NCBI GenBank assembly: GCA_964383845.1
Contig: CAYLIF010000013.1
Location: forward strand, 1-41,362
Source: JAAZGD01 sp964383845
GTDB taxonomy: Bacteria > Bacillota > Clostridia > Peptostreptococcales > Anaerovoracaceae
Reading direction: 5' to 3'
Length of the DNA: 41,362 nucleotides
The position numbers and the translations under genes were made by a program. The notes beneath the pieces are model-generated. The model worked only from the letters and a program-made list of their open reading frames with translations. It ran no database searches and was not told the DNA's origin. This document shows positions 33,396 through 41,362 of this stretch, piece by piece (positions within the stretch are counted from its first letter, which is position 1; each line of letters opens with the position of its first letter).

Positions 33396-35429
33396 TTAAG
33401 ATGAAGATTGTTGGAGCATAAGGGCTATTTTTTCTCTAAGTAAAGAATGATTTTTTAGCAGAGGATCTTCTTTTAACAGTTGTTTGGCTTCTTCCTTTAC
33501 TACTTCTAAAATAGGTAAGTGTTTGCTTAAATCTGCCATTATCAATTCAGGAAGACCATGTTGTTTGGTTCCAAAGACTTCTCCAGGACCTCTTAATTCC
33601 AAATCTTTTTCCGCTATATAAAAACCATCAGATGATTGGGTCATAGTTTCCATTCTTGCTAAGGCATATTCTGTTTGTTTGGATGATACAAGAAAGCAAT
33701 AACTTTGATCAAGACCTCTACCAACTCTGCCTCTTAATTGGTGAAGCTGGGCAAGTCCAAAACGTTCTGCGTTTTCAATAACCATAACGCTAGCATTGGG
33801 CACGTTTATTCCAACCTCAATAACCACTGTAGCAACAAGAACCTGAATCTCTCCCTTTTGGTAAGCAGCCATAGTTATTTCTTTGTCTTCACTGCCCATG
33901 GCACCGTGTAGAAGTGCTACCTTATAATCTGGATATCTTTTTTCCAGTTCTTTATAGACTTCTTCGGCAGATTTTATTTCTAATTCTTCAGATTCCTCTA
34001 TCAGTGGTGTGACTACATAACACTGTCGTCCATTTTCTAGTTGGGATTCGATAAAGTCGTACATCTTCTCTCTTTTGGTATCACTCTTTATATTATAGGT
34101 TAAAATTTTCTGCCTACCAGGAGGCATCTCGTCTAGTATTGAAATATCAAGATCTCCGTAAAGTATGGCAGCCAGAGTTCTTGGAATAGGTGTCGCTGAC
34201 ATTACCATAGTGTCAACAGACTCCCCTTTTGCTCCTAAGGCAATTCTCTGATCTACTCCAAAACGGTGTTGCTCATCAGTTATTACAAGGGCTAATTTAT
34301 GGAATTTTACTTGAGCTTGTATTATCGCATGAGTACCTACAATTACTTGGGCTTCTCCATTTTTTATAGCTTGTAAAACTTTTTCTTTTTCTTTTGTGGC
34401 CAAGGAACTAACGAGTAGGTGCACAGATACTCCATGAGGGGTCAAAAACTCCTGTAGGCTTTCGTAATGCTGTCTGGCTAGCAATTCTGTGGGTACCATC
34501 ATAACCCCTTGCAATTGGCTTTTAGCAGCCTTATAGAGTGCTGCTGCTGCTATTACAGTTTTTCCGCTTCCTACATCACCTTGGATTAACCTAGCCATTG
34601 GTAAAGTTTGATCCATAGATTCAAAAACTTCTTTCATGACTCTAGTCTGAGCATTGGTAAGACTGAAGCTTAGACTGTTTATAAAAGTCTCAAGTAAGGA
34701 TGGCTTTTCATAACGATGGATCTTTTCAGCTTGTCGTAATTCCGCATTCCTTGCCAGTAACCCTGTTTGAAGAAGAAAAAGCTCATCAAATACCAGCCGG
34801 AATTTTGCTTGTTTGAGTTTCAATTCATTTTCCGGGAAATGAATGTTTTTTAATGCGAAAGGCAAATCACTGAGACGATTACGCTTTTGGATATCTTTTG
34901 GCATGTAATCTATTATGGAAGTTAATGCTGACACAGATTGGCGTTGATATTTCAGCATTTCCAATTGGCTGATACCAGCAGTTAACGGATAAATAGGTCT
35001 TATTCCTTCACTTTCGCCATCTTTATAAAGGTTAAATTCAGGATGAATCATAGTTACTTGGTGGCCCTGAAAACGAGGTTTTCCATAAAATTCATATTCT
35101 TTTCCTACATGAAAAGAATTTCTAAAAAAATATGCATTAAAAAAAATAACCTCTATGGCTTTTGAGTGATCTTCACAAAAAAGACGCAAAGGGCTTTTGG
35201 AACCATAGCGAGCACCACCATCATTAATCTTCAAGACTTTTACACGTATTAACCCTGGTTTTTCTTCTTTTAAATCTGCAACAGCTGTAAGGTTTCTTCG
35301 ATCTTGATAGCTTCGAGGGAAATGGTAAAGCAAATCTCCTATAGTGGAAATTTTTAATCTTTGAAGGGCTGACTCCTTCTTAGGACCAACTCCCTTTAAA
35401 CGGCTTACAGGGTCCTTATATGATATCAT
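33396..35429 (-). CDS. recG: ATP-dependent DNA helicase RecG
   Basis: Double-strand DNA translocase that regresses stalled forks and processes Holliday junctions. The N-terminal wedge (OB-fold) domain covers about 1-150. The helicase core has Walker A GDVGSGKT at 284-291, ITDEQHRFGV (motif II, DEQH), SATPIPRT (motif III) and LRGRVGRG (motif VI). The C-terminal TRG region contains RGPGEVFGTKQHGLPEL. 677 aa is typical. It overlaps the Asp23-family gene by ATGA. The fatty-acid kinase gene yloV/fakA often found between them is absent. Confidence 0.97.
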   Translation of the reverse strand: MISYKDPVSRLKGVGPKKESALQRLKISTIGDLLYHFPRSYQDRRNLTAVADLKEEKPGLIRVKVLKINDGGARYGSKSPLRLFCEDHSKAIEVIFFNAYFFRNSFHVGKEYEFYGKPRFQGHQVTMIHPEFNLYKDGESEGIRPIYPLTAGISQLEMLKYQRQSVSALTSIIDYMPKDIQKRNRLSDLPFALKNIHFPENELKLKQAKFRLVFDELFLLQTGLLARNAELRQAEKIHRYEKPSLLETFINSLSFSLTNAQTRVMKEVFESMDQTLPMARLIQGDVGSGKTVIAAAALYKAAKSQLQGVMMVPTELLARQHYESLQEFLTPHGVSVHLLVSSLATKEKEKVLQAIKNGEAQVIVGTHAIIQAQVKFHKLALVITDEQHRFGVDQRIALGAKGESVDTMVMSATPIPRTLAAILYGDLDISILDEMPPGRQKILTYNIKSDTKREKMYDFIESQLENGRQCYVVTPLIEESEELEIKSAEEVYKELEKRYPDYKVALLHGAMGSEDKEITMAAYQKGEIQVLVATVVIEVGINVPNASVMVIENAERFGLAQLHQLRGRVGRGLDQSYCFLVSSKQTEYALARMETMTQSSDGFYIAEKDLELRGPGEVFGTKQHGLPELIMADLSKHLPILEVVKEEAKQLLKEDPLLKNHSLLREKIALMLQQSSS

Positions 35430-35827
35430 GTCCGATCCCTTTTGACTTCAATATATCGTCTTATAAGTTGTTGCGAAAGGGTTCCTGCAACAACAACGGC
35501 TACACTGTTGGGTTCCATAGTGGTAAAGCTTTTAATATTCTTTTGAATTTCATCAATAAGCTGATTGGTTACCTTAGCTATACTGGTACCGAACTTTAAT
35601 ACAATAAAAATTCTAACATCTAGGCCCTTTGATCCCATGTTTATTTCAATATTACTAGACTCATCAAAGTATCCGATCTTGGAAAGAAGACCGGTGACAA
35701 CTTTGCCTCTGGGATTTGAAATAAAAACTTTTCCTTCAAATCGATCCACAGCTTCAATTATTATTTTGGTAATCACGGCTTTGGTGATGGAGATTTCGCC
35801 GTATTCAGTGTTGAACCTATACAACAT
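35426..35827 (-). CDS. Asp23/Gls24 family protein, YloU-like
   Basis: Small cytoplasmic protein of the Asp23 (alkaline shock) family; role not settled, linked to envelope homeostasis. Marks are YGEISITKAVITKIIIEAVDRFEGKV and NIEINMGSKGLDVRIFIVLKFGTSI. A longer frame begins at 35866 but overlaps the promoter -10, while ATG 35827 has AAAGGG five bases upstream and gives the usual N-terminus, so 133 aa is preferred. It is coupled to recG by a 4-base overlap. In most relatives yloV follows, but not here. Confidence 0.88.
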   Translation of the reverse strand: MLYRFNTEYGEISITKAVITKIIIEAVDRFEGKVFISNPRGKVVTGLLSKIGYFDESSNIEINMGSKGLDVRIFIVLKFGTSIAKVTNQLIDEIQKNIKSFTTMEPNSVAVVVAGTLSQQLIRRYIEVKRDRT

Positions 35828-35864
35828 ATCCGCCCTTTCGGTAAAAAAAAATGTACTATTGTTC

Positions 35865-35873
35865 ATTATAGCA
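35865..35873 (-). promoter_or_regulatory. Promoter of yloU-recG
   Basis: On the minus strand TGCTATAAT, a consensus -10 with TGn extension. It lies just after the rpmB terminator. Its position rules out the ATG at 35866 as the translation start. Confidence 0.6.
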
Positions 35874-35878
35874 CATCT

Positions 35879-35906
35879 AAAAAAACCTGCATAACAGGTT
35901 TTTTAG
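35879..35906. terminator. Terminator between rpmB and yloU
   Basis: AAAAAACCTG-CATAA-CAGGTTTTTT at 35880-35904: a short GC stem with A and T runs on each side, able to end transcription in either direction. It stops the rpmB transcript. Confidence 0.8.
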
Positions 35907-35911
35907 TGGTT

Positions 35912-36103
35912 TTATACGGCGCGGTTTACTTTTCCGGAACGTAGGCATCTTGTACAAACTTTTGACCTTCGGGCTGTTCCGTTTTCATTTACTCTTACTG
36001 ACTGAATATTTACATTCCATTTACGTCGACTATGCCGGTTTGAATGGGATACTTTGTTCCCTGAAACCTGACTCTTTCCGCATACTTCACATTTTTTTGA
36101 CAT
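35912..36103 (-). CDS. rpmB: 50S ribosomal protein L28
   Basis: Large-subunit protein. Start ATG 36103 lies eight bases after GGAGG and gives MSKKCEVCGKS, 63 aa; the GTG three codons earlier touches the ribosome site and is unlikely. CEVC and CTRC form the zinc-ribbon version. SHSNRHSRRKWNVNIQSVRV is the L28 signature. It is a single-gene unit with its own promoter and terminator, next to yloU as in many Gram-positives. Confidence 0.97.
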   Translation of the reverse strand: MSKKCEVCGKSQVSGNKVSHSNRHSRRKWNVNIQSVRVNENGTARRSKVCTRCLRSGKVNRAV

Positions 36104-36205
36104 TTCCCGCACCTCCTTTTTATATCTTAAGCTTTCGCTTTATTTCAATTATTTAATTATCGACATGGTACATACTAATTGATATATAGATGTCGAACAA
36201 AATTT

Positions 36206-36234
36206 ATTATAGCAAATCAAAAGACTGTTTACAA
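36206..36234 (-). promoter_or_regulatory. rpmB promoter
   Basis: On the minus strand TTGTAA (36229-36234), 17 bases, TATAAT (36206-36211) with a TGC extension. It gives a leader of about 95 bases, which holds no structure I recognise. Confidence 0.65.
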
Positions 36235-36264
36235 GGGTTTTTTACCATTAATCGCCTTTTATGG

Positions 36265-37656
36265 CTACTTTAGATCGTATTCTACAAGTTTATTAAATAA
36301 TTGTCTTCTTGTGATATCTAATATTACAGCAACCTTATCTAAGTCTTGTGGGTATTTTTCTAAAAGGCTTTCAATATAATTCTTTTCAAGTTCTTTTCTA
36401 AGATCTCTTAGAGAAGGTTCTTTTATTCCTTCTTTGACTCCAAGAGACATTGCTTTGGACTGGGATAGTTCATCAGGATATGAATCCTGAAATTCAGGAG
36501 GAAGACAATCCTCACCTACATAACCATTCTCTGAAAGAACAACCAGTCTTTCTATAATATTTTTTAACTCTCTTACGTTACCAGGATATGTATAGTTTAA
36601 GAGGAAGTTTTCTACAGATTGAGTTAAGCTTTTAATTGTTTTATTGGATTCATGTTGATATTTTTCCATAAAATAATCTATAAACAAAGGTATATCCTCT
36701 TTTCGTTCTCGTAAAGGAGGTATTTCCAAAACAATAGTGCTTATCCTGTAGAAAAGATCGCTTCGAAAAGCACCTTCTTTCATATCATCGTAAAGGTTTC
36801 GATTTGTTGCGGATATCAATCTAAAATCTACATCAATGGGAGTATTGTTTCCTAGACGATATATTTTTTTGCTCTCAATGGTTTTTAAAAGCTTTCCCTG
36901 TAAATTAGGAGTTATTCCTCCTATTTCATCAAGAAAAAGTGTACCATTTTGGGCACCTTCAAAGAGACCTATCCTTTTTTGCATTGCACCAGTAAAAGAT
37001 CCTCTTTCATGTCCAAACAATTCAGACTCTAAAATGGATTCAGATAAGGCTTGGCAATTCAGTTCTAAAAAATTCTTTGTCTTACGCTTACTATAATTAT
37101 GAATGTGGGTTGCCAGGACTTCTTTTCCAGAACCAGACTCACCAAATATGAGGATGTTTGCATCACTTGCTGCAGCTCTTTCCGATAACTCTAAGACTTT
37201 CTGAAAAGCCGGATTTTTAGACTCTAGCATAAAGCCTTTTCCATAATTTTGTTTTCTCAAAAGTGAATTTTCGATTTCCAACTGCTTGCTATTAGAAAGT
37301 CTTTTTATTTCAAATATCAGTTCTTCAGGTGCAGAACCCTTTGTGATGTATGTATAAGCTCCGTCTTTCATAGTAGCAACAGCTTTTTCTATTGTTCCAT
37401 AAGCAGTCATTATAATAACTTCTGTTGAAGGTTTGCGCTTCTTTATTTCATGGAGTAATTCATCCCCATTCATAAAGGGCATCATTAAATCTGTAACCAC
37501 CAAATCAAAATCCTCTTTTTCCAGTAGTTTAAGTGCTTCTTTGCCGTTACTACAGGTAGAAACACCATAGTTTTCTTCCAGTAAAATCATTTTAAGTACT
37601 TCACAGTAATCTGGCTCGTCGTCTACAATTAGAATCTTCAAGATCAAGTTATTCAA
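36265..37656 (-). CDS. Sigma-54-dependent response regulator, NtrC family
   Basis: Transcription activator working with RNA polymerase sigma-54. Receiver domain at 1-125 with phospho-acceptor Asp56 and acidic pair Asp12/Asp13. AAA+ domain at about 145-380 with Walker A GESGSGKE (172-179), sigma-54-contact loop GSFTGA (219-224; Ser replaces the usual Ala of GAFTGA) and Walker B GTLFLDEIG. Fis-type HTH at about 439-463. The start is TTG 37656, eight bases after AAGGGAG, overlapping the kinase gene by 8 bases. It is third in the permease-kinase-regulator operon, so it probably answers to the kinase and controls genes for an amino acid (inference). No -24/-12 promoter was found in the window. Confidence 0.95.
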   Translation of the reverse strand: MNNLILKILIVDDEPDYCEVLKMILLEENYGVSTCSNGKEALKLLEKEDFDLVVTDLMMPFMNGDELLHEIKKRKPSTEVIIMTAYGTIEKAVATMKDGAYTYITKGSAPEELIFEIKRLSNSKQLEIENSLLRKQNYGKGFMLESKNPAFQKVLELSERAAASDANILIFGESGSGKEVLATHIHNYSKRKTKNFLELNCQALSESILESELFGHERGSFTGAMQKRIGLFEGAQNGTLFLDEIGGITPNLQGKLLKTIESKKIYRLGNNTPIDVDFRLISATNRNLYDDMKEGAFRSDLFYRISTIVLEIPPLRERKEDIPLFIDYFMEKYQHESNKTIKSLTQSVENFLLNYTYPGNVRELKNIIERLVVLSENGYVGEDCLPPEFQDSYPDELSQSKAMSLGVKEGIKEPSLRDLRKELEKNYIESLLEKYPQDLDKVAVILDITRRQLFNKLVEYDLK

Positions 37657-39715
37657 TTCCGCTGCTCCCTTCTAGGCTTTCTAAAGGAAATTCCAGATAA
37701 AACTCCGTTCCATAGCCTTCTTCGCTGGTTAAATTAATGGTACCATTCATCTTGTGTACTTCATTATATACTATGTAGAGTCCTAATCCATTTCCCTTCT
37801 TCTTGGTTTTAGTTGTAAAAAACGGATTATATATATTATCCATATATTTTTGAGGAATACCAGTGCCATAGTCTTTTACAGCTACACTAAAAGATTCTTT
37901 CTTTCGTTTCAGAGTAATTATAATTTCGCCACCCTCATGGCTAGCATCTATAGCGTTGGATATTAGGTTGACTAGGATCATGTTAAATGATTCTTTTAGT
38001 ATTTGAACTTGAAAGTCCTCAGCATATTCAATATGGATTAAAATTCCATGTTCAAGAGTTCTTTGTTCATGTAAAAATAACAGGGAGTCAAAGTGTTGCT
38101 TCAACCAAACAGTTTCTTTGTCGCTTGTTGATATTCTTGAAAAATTCAACAAATTATTGATGATATTACCTGAAGTTTCCACAGACTTTTCAATTACTTG
38201 TAAGGCTGAAGCTCTCTTTTCTACATCCTTGGGATCCATTGTTTTTAAAAGATAGCAATAGTTTCTAATAATTCCTAATGGGTTTCTAATTTCATGGGCT
38301 ACTCCTGCTGCCAATTGTCCAACTGCAATCATTTTGTTGTCTTGAATTATTTGACGTTTTGCAGCCCTAATACTTGTAACATCATTTGCTATAAAGAGGA
38401 TTTTTTCCAACTGGTTGCGAGGGTTGTTAACTGGGAAAACTCCAATTTCAAATATGTGATTTGCTTCTGTTATCTCTAAATTTTGGCTTGCTCTTTTAAT
38501 AGCAGCTTCTTCTATCGCTTGAGAAATTTGTTCTTTTGTAGATAGTGAAAGTTTCCAAATATTTGTAAATGACTGACCTATGAGACTTTGTCTTCTTTCA
38601 TCTAAAAACTCTAGGAATGCTTTATTGATATCCAAAACAGTTCCATTAATGTCCAATTCTGCCATAAGATATGATACCCCATTAAATGTTGTTCGCATCT
38701 CATTCTGGCTACTAACTAATTCTTCCATCCTTGTTCTCAATTCTTCATATAAGTTTTTATTGGAATTATAATATATAAAGAAGACAGCCAAAACACCACC
38801 AAAAATTATAATTATAACTAAGAATAAATCCATAAATAGGCTTTCATCCACAAAAGATGTTGGTAGACCGTACCACTTTCCTTGAAGTTGAGTCAGCATT
38901 GGCTTTAAGTTTTGTTCACTAAGTAAACTAGTTATAATTGAATATAAAACAGATTGATTTTTTTCAACAATGATGCAAACATTTCTACTAAAGATCCCTA
39001 CCCCTTGATCTAAATATAAATTCTCCCTGCCATTTTCTAATAGTGCTAGAGTTATCTCTTGTTGATTACCAGCAATAAAATCCCATTCTTCTTTTATTCC
39101 CACATCAATCAATGATTGAATATCTTTTACAGGAGTAAAATCCACCTTGGAATTATTGTATTTTACTGCTTTGATATTTTCTGTATCTAAATCCTTTTTA
39201 AGTGCCAGGCCTTTATATAATGGTTGTTGTTCTAGTGAAACTTCATTATTAATGTCTCTGTAGAAATCATTTCTAATAAAAAGAGAACCTTTTGTTTTAA
39301 AAATCGGAGCACTGAAATTAATTGTATCTGATTGTTCACGGAGAGGATTTGTAACTTCACTTACAATAAAATCTACTCTTTCTAAATCATCTTCTTTAAC
39401 TCCTAGAATTGACGAAGTTATAGGGATAAGCTTTAAAGTTTTTTCTGTGGGTTCAAAAATCTCCATCAAGTAATCATAGAGAAATCCTTTTTCGTAATTA
39501 CTATCACCCTCTTCATTTACTAAGTATAACAATTCTTCAGCTATACCTACTTTAATTTCATTTTTATTGCTGAGATAATTTTTCTGCAAGGTGTTCCATC
39601 TAATAGGTTCGGTTTTAACTCCTTCTATTTTTATAGAACTATCAACTTGATTATAAATAATCATTACACTAACACACAATACTATAAGAATTAGGAATAT
39701 TGATTCTTTTTTCAT
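37649..39715 (-). CDS. Sensor histidine kinase with periplasmic-binding-protein-like sensor
   Basis: Membrane kinase for the adjacent NtrC-type regulator. Membrane helix 1 at about 5-22, an extracellular domain at about 52-285 that resembles family 3 solute-binding proteins (IKVGIAEELLYL, KGLALKKDLD, WDFIAGNQQE), membrane helix 2 at 294-316, a PAS domain at about 345-450, then HisKA with phospho-His474 (AAGVAHEIRNPLG) and HATPase_c with NLISNAIDAS (N box), DYGTGIP (G1) and GNGLGLYIV (G2). 688 aa. It overlaps the permease gene by ATGA. The sensor fold suggests direct binding of an amino acid or similar solute outside the cell. Confidence 0.94.
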   Translation of the reverse strand: MKKESIFLILIVLCVSVMIIYNQVDSSIKIEGVKTEPIRWNTLQKNYLSNKNEIKVGIAEELLYLVNEEGDSNYEKGFLYDYLMEIFEPTEKTLKLIPITSSILGVKEDDLERVDFIVSEVTNPLREQSDTINFSAPIFKTKGSLFIRNDFYRDINNEVSLEQQPLYKGLALKKDLDTENIKAVKYNNSKVDFTPVKDIQSLIDVGIKEEWDFIAGNQQEITLALLENGRENLYLDQGVGIFSRNVCIIVEKNQSVLYSIITSLLSEQNLKPMLTQLQGKWYGLPTSFVDESLFMDLFLVIIIIFGGVLAVFFIYYNSNKNLYEELRTRMEELVSSQNEMRTTFNGVSYLMAELDINGTVLDINKAFLEFLDERRQSLIGQSFTNIWKLSLSTKEQISQAIEEAAIKRASQNLEITEANHIFEIGVFPVNNPRNQLEKILFIANDVTSIRAAKRQIIQDNKMIAVGQLAAGVAHEIRNPLGIIRNYCYLLKTMDPKDVEKRASALQVIEKSVETSGNIINNLLNFSRISTSDKETVWLKQHFDSLLFLHEQRTLEHGILIHIEYAEDFQVQILKESFNMILVNLISNAIDASHEGGEIIITLKRKKESFSVAVKDYGTGIPQKYMDNIYNPFFTTKTKKKGNGLGLYIVYNEVHKMNGTINLTSEEGYGTEFYLEFPLESLEGSSGIE

Positions 39716-41190
39716 TTCCTCTCCCTATTAATTTGATTGTTATTGTAAAATGACTTTCTTGAAAACTCTTCCCCGAATATTAATCCTTCTCTTTCACTGT
39801 CACTAACCCTGCCAACTTGGAGATGGGTTATAAAAAGTAGTACAAGGCCCAGCAGTATCCACAAAAAAATGAACAACAATTCTTCTGACCATGATTTTAC
39901 AACGGTTGTAGAAACAAAGAGTATAAAATAAAGACCAGAAAGAATCAGAGCACCCCATCCTATCAATTTTCCACACTTTAATTTAAAAGGCCTAGAAAGA
40001 TCAGGTTCTTTTTTTCTCAAAATAACAAAACTTCCTGAAACAATGAAATATCCGAAAAGAGTGGAAAAAGCGCTGGCATTCACCAACCAAACAAAAGCAT
40101 TTTCACCTAATAAAGGGGAAAGAATACAAATAACTCCTACCACTAGAGTGGCTGCCCAAGGAGTTTGATGAGTTTTATGAAGTTTACCGAAAATTGGTGG
40201 TAACATCTTTGCCCTTCCCATTGCAAATAGTAAACGTGATGCACCCATAAAAAAACCATTCCAACAAGTTAATATTCCAAGAAGCCCACCCATAATAACA
40301 ATTTTACCAAAGATAGGATCTCCATAGGCATAGCTGGTAACATCTGCCGCAGGAATAAGTCCTGAACTTCTAACTTCTAAAGGTGCTGCTAAAGTAACAC
40401 CAATAATAATCATTACATACCAAAAACATGCTAAGACAATACATACCACAACCATCCTACCAACGTCTCTTAGAGGTATATTCATTTCTTCAGCTGACTG
40501 TGGTATTACATCAAATCCTATTAGCATGGAGGGTACCATTAATACAACATAAGTTAAACCGCTAACTTCTCTGATTAGAGGCTCCATGTTTTCAGTGCTA
40601 CCAAATGTCACTCCACCAAAAAAAACAATAAAGCCAATAAAAATAAACCCAGCTGTAGCCATTACCTGAAAAATAATAGCAGGCCTTGTTGCAAAGAGGT
40701 TTAATAGTGTCATGGCTATTGCACCAACCATACCAACCAATGCCCAAGATAAATATACTGGAGCCCCGCCTACATCCCAAAGATGAATAAATGAAGGTAT
40801 AGGCAACAAATAATCTAAGGCTGTTGAAATGGCTATACTTTCCCAAGCAGCAACTGATATATATGCAAAAGCCATAATCCAGCCAACTATCCAAGCCACA
40901 TGTTTACCCATAGCGCGATATACATATACTATTTCTCCACCTGCCAAAGGTAAAGCAGAAGTAAGTTCGCCGTAAGAAAGGCCTACTAAGATTATAATAC
41001 TTGCTCCCACTAGAAATGATAGAATTGCACCCCAAAATCCAGCCTCATTAATCCAAGTGGTAGTTACCATTATCCAACTCCAACCAACCATAGTACCAAA
41101 ACCTAGGGCCAGAATATCTGTCCGACCTAAGGCTTTAGAAAATGTGTTTCGCTTATTGATTTCATTAGATTCGTAATATTGTGGATTCAA
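39712..41190 (-). CDS. APC-family amino acid permease
   Basis: Secondary transporter for an amino acid or amine, with about 12 membrane helices. Marks are ILALGFGTMVGWSWIM in helix 1 and LSYGELTSALPLAGGEIVYVYRAMG in helices 2-3. The start is TTG 41190 with GGAAG eleven bases upstream, which is a loose spacing, so the exact N-terminus is uncertain. The tail is hydrophilic. It is first in an operon with a solute-sensing kinase and a sigma-54 regulator. A gene ending just upstream is separated by a terminator. Substrate cannot be read from sequence. Confidence 0.93.
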   Translation of the reverse strand: MNPQYYESNEINKRNTFSKALGRTDILALGFGTMVGWSWIMVTTTWINEAGFWGAILSFLVGASIIILVGLSYGELTSALPLAGGEIVYVYRAMGKHVAWIVGWIMAFAYISVAAWESIAISTALDYLLPIPSFIHLWDVGGAPVYLSWALVGMVGAIAMTLLNLFATRPAIIFQVMATAGFIFIGFIVFFGGVTFGSTENMEPLIREVSGLTYVVLMVPSMLIGFDVIPQSAEEMNIPLRDVGRMVVVCIVLACFWYVMIIIGVTLAAPLEVRSSGLIPAADVTSYAYGDPIFGKIVIMGGLLGILTCWNGFFMGASRLLFAMGRAKMLPPIFGKLHKTHQTPWAATLVVGVICILSPLLGENAFVWLVNASAFSTLFGYFIVSGSFVILRKKEPDLSRPFKLKCGKLIGWGALILSGLYFILFVSTTVVKSWSEELLFIFLWILLGLVLLFITHLQVGRVSDSEREGLIFGEEFSRKSFYNNNQINRERK

Positions 41191-41233
41191 TTTATATATC
41201 TCTTCCTAAGCCGTATATAGCAAAAATTAAGTG

Positions 41234-41268
41234 AAAAAAATGGGGTAAGTTACCAACACCCACCCCAT
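41234..41268 (-). terminator. Terminator of the gene upstream of the permease
   Basis: On the minus strand ATGGGGT / ACCCCAT encloses a small inner GTT/AAC stem, followed by TTTTTT. It lies about 40 bases after the partial gene's stop and separates it from the permease operon. Confidence 0.8.
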
Positions 41269-41306
41269 TATACAACAAATATTTTATAGTTTTGCAGTTT
41301 CTAGAA

Positions 41307-41362
41307 TTATTTAGCAAATTTCTCTAATGCCTTTTCATAAATATCAAATCCTGCTTCAAGCT
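41307..41362 (-). CDS. C-terminal end of an unidentified protein (partial)
   Basis: Only the last 17 full codons are visible, reading LEAGFDIYEKALEKFAK and then TAA. The amphipathic helix is like the C-termini of some class III aminotransferases, which would fit a neighbouring amino-acid permease, but this is too little to assign. It lies upstream of the permease in the same direction and ends at a strong terminator. The remainder is beyond the window. Confidence 0.6.
   Translation of the reverse strand, partial: LEAGFDIYEKALEKFAK

Noticed and set aside
41195..41235. Sigma-54 promoter before the permease
   Set aside because: A TTGCT resembling the -12 element is present, but the essential GG of the -24 element is missing (TTTCAC instead of TGGCAC).
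1..41362. CRISPR array, tRNA, rRNA or insertion sequence
   Set aside because: No regularly spaced repeats, no tRNA cloverleaf or CCA ends, no rRNA blocks and no transposase motifs were seen on either strand by reading.

Overview
The window looks like chromosomal DNA of a low-GC, strictly anaerobic member of the Clostridia (Bacillota). The evidence is AT-rich base composition with strong GGAGG ribosome sites, frequent TTG/GTG starts, an isolated Spo0A-type DNA-binding domain, a hybrid-cluster protein with the cysteine spacing of strict anaerobes, a Clostridium/Thermoanaerobacter-type secondary alcohol dehydrogenase, ferredoxin-fused enzymes, zinc-ribbon L28 and L32, and the Gram-positive order ftsK-rimO-pgsA-cinA-recA. 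Genus cannot be fixed from sequence reading alone. Nearly everything is on the minus strand; only the aldo/keto reductase, asd and one secreted protein run on plus.

Region 1 (1-3.75 kb) is the accessory part. It holds the N-terminal two thirds or so of a cytosine-C5 DNA methyltransferase, the decayed remnant of a Cro/C1-type regulator just upstream, a two-gene cassette I do not recognise (a 213-aa soluble protein plus a roughly 511-aa protein with glycine-zipper membrane segments), and a 129-aa helical orphan. This is the best candidate for an undescribed system, possibly a defence cassette.

Region 2 (3.75-6.1 kb) is a divergent pair, a zinc NADP-type secondary alcohol dehydrogenase and an aldo/keto reductase-ferredoxin fusion, sharing a control region with two inverted repeats, one shaped like a CRP/FNR site.

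Region 3 (6.1-15.1 kb) is housekeeping in two overlapping functional blocks: ynzC-nifS-iscU-mnmA (sulfur mobilisation and tRNA 2-thiolation), and rplU-rpmA-obg-radical SAM-DUF2344 followed by comEA and the Spo0A-C orphan. rplU has an L21 leader RNA and a C-terminal extension. The usual prp gene between rplU and rpmA is missing and L27 correspondingly lacks the cleavable N-terminal extension.

Region 4 (15.1-24.8 kb) has hcp, then ftsK-rimO-pgsA-cinA-recA with a LexA box at recA, and uppP.

Region 5 (24.8-28.7 kb) has asd, a secreted protein with a copper-amine-oxidase-like domain, and a phenylacetate-CoA ligase/ACT-domain pair.

Region 6 (28.8-36.2 kb) has rpmF (too short for most ORF callers), ackA, tmcAL, a coiled-coil protein, coaD, rsmD, recG, yloU and rpmB.

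Region 7 (36.2-41.4 kb) is an amino-acid permease/sensor kinase/sigma-54 response regulator operon preceded by the last codons of another gene. No rRNA, tRNA, CRISPR array, insertion sequence or replication origin was seen. No gene-free stretch exceeds 300 bases.
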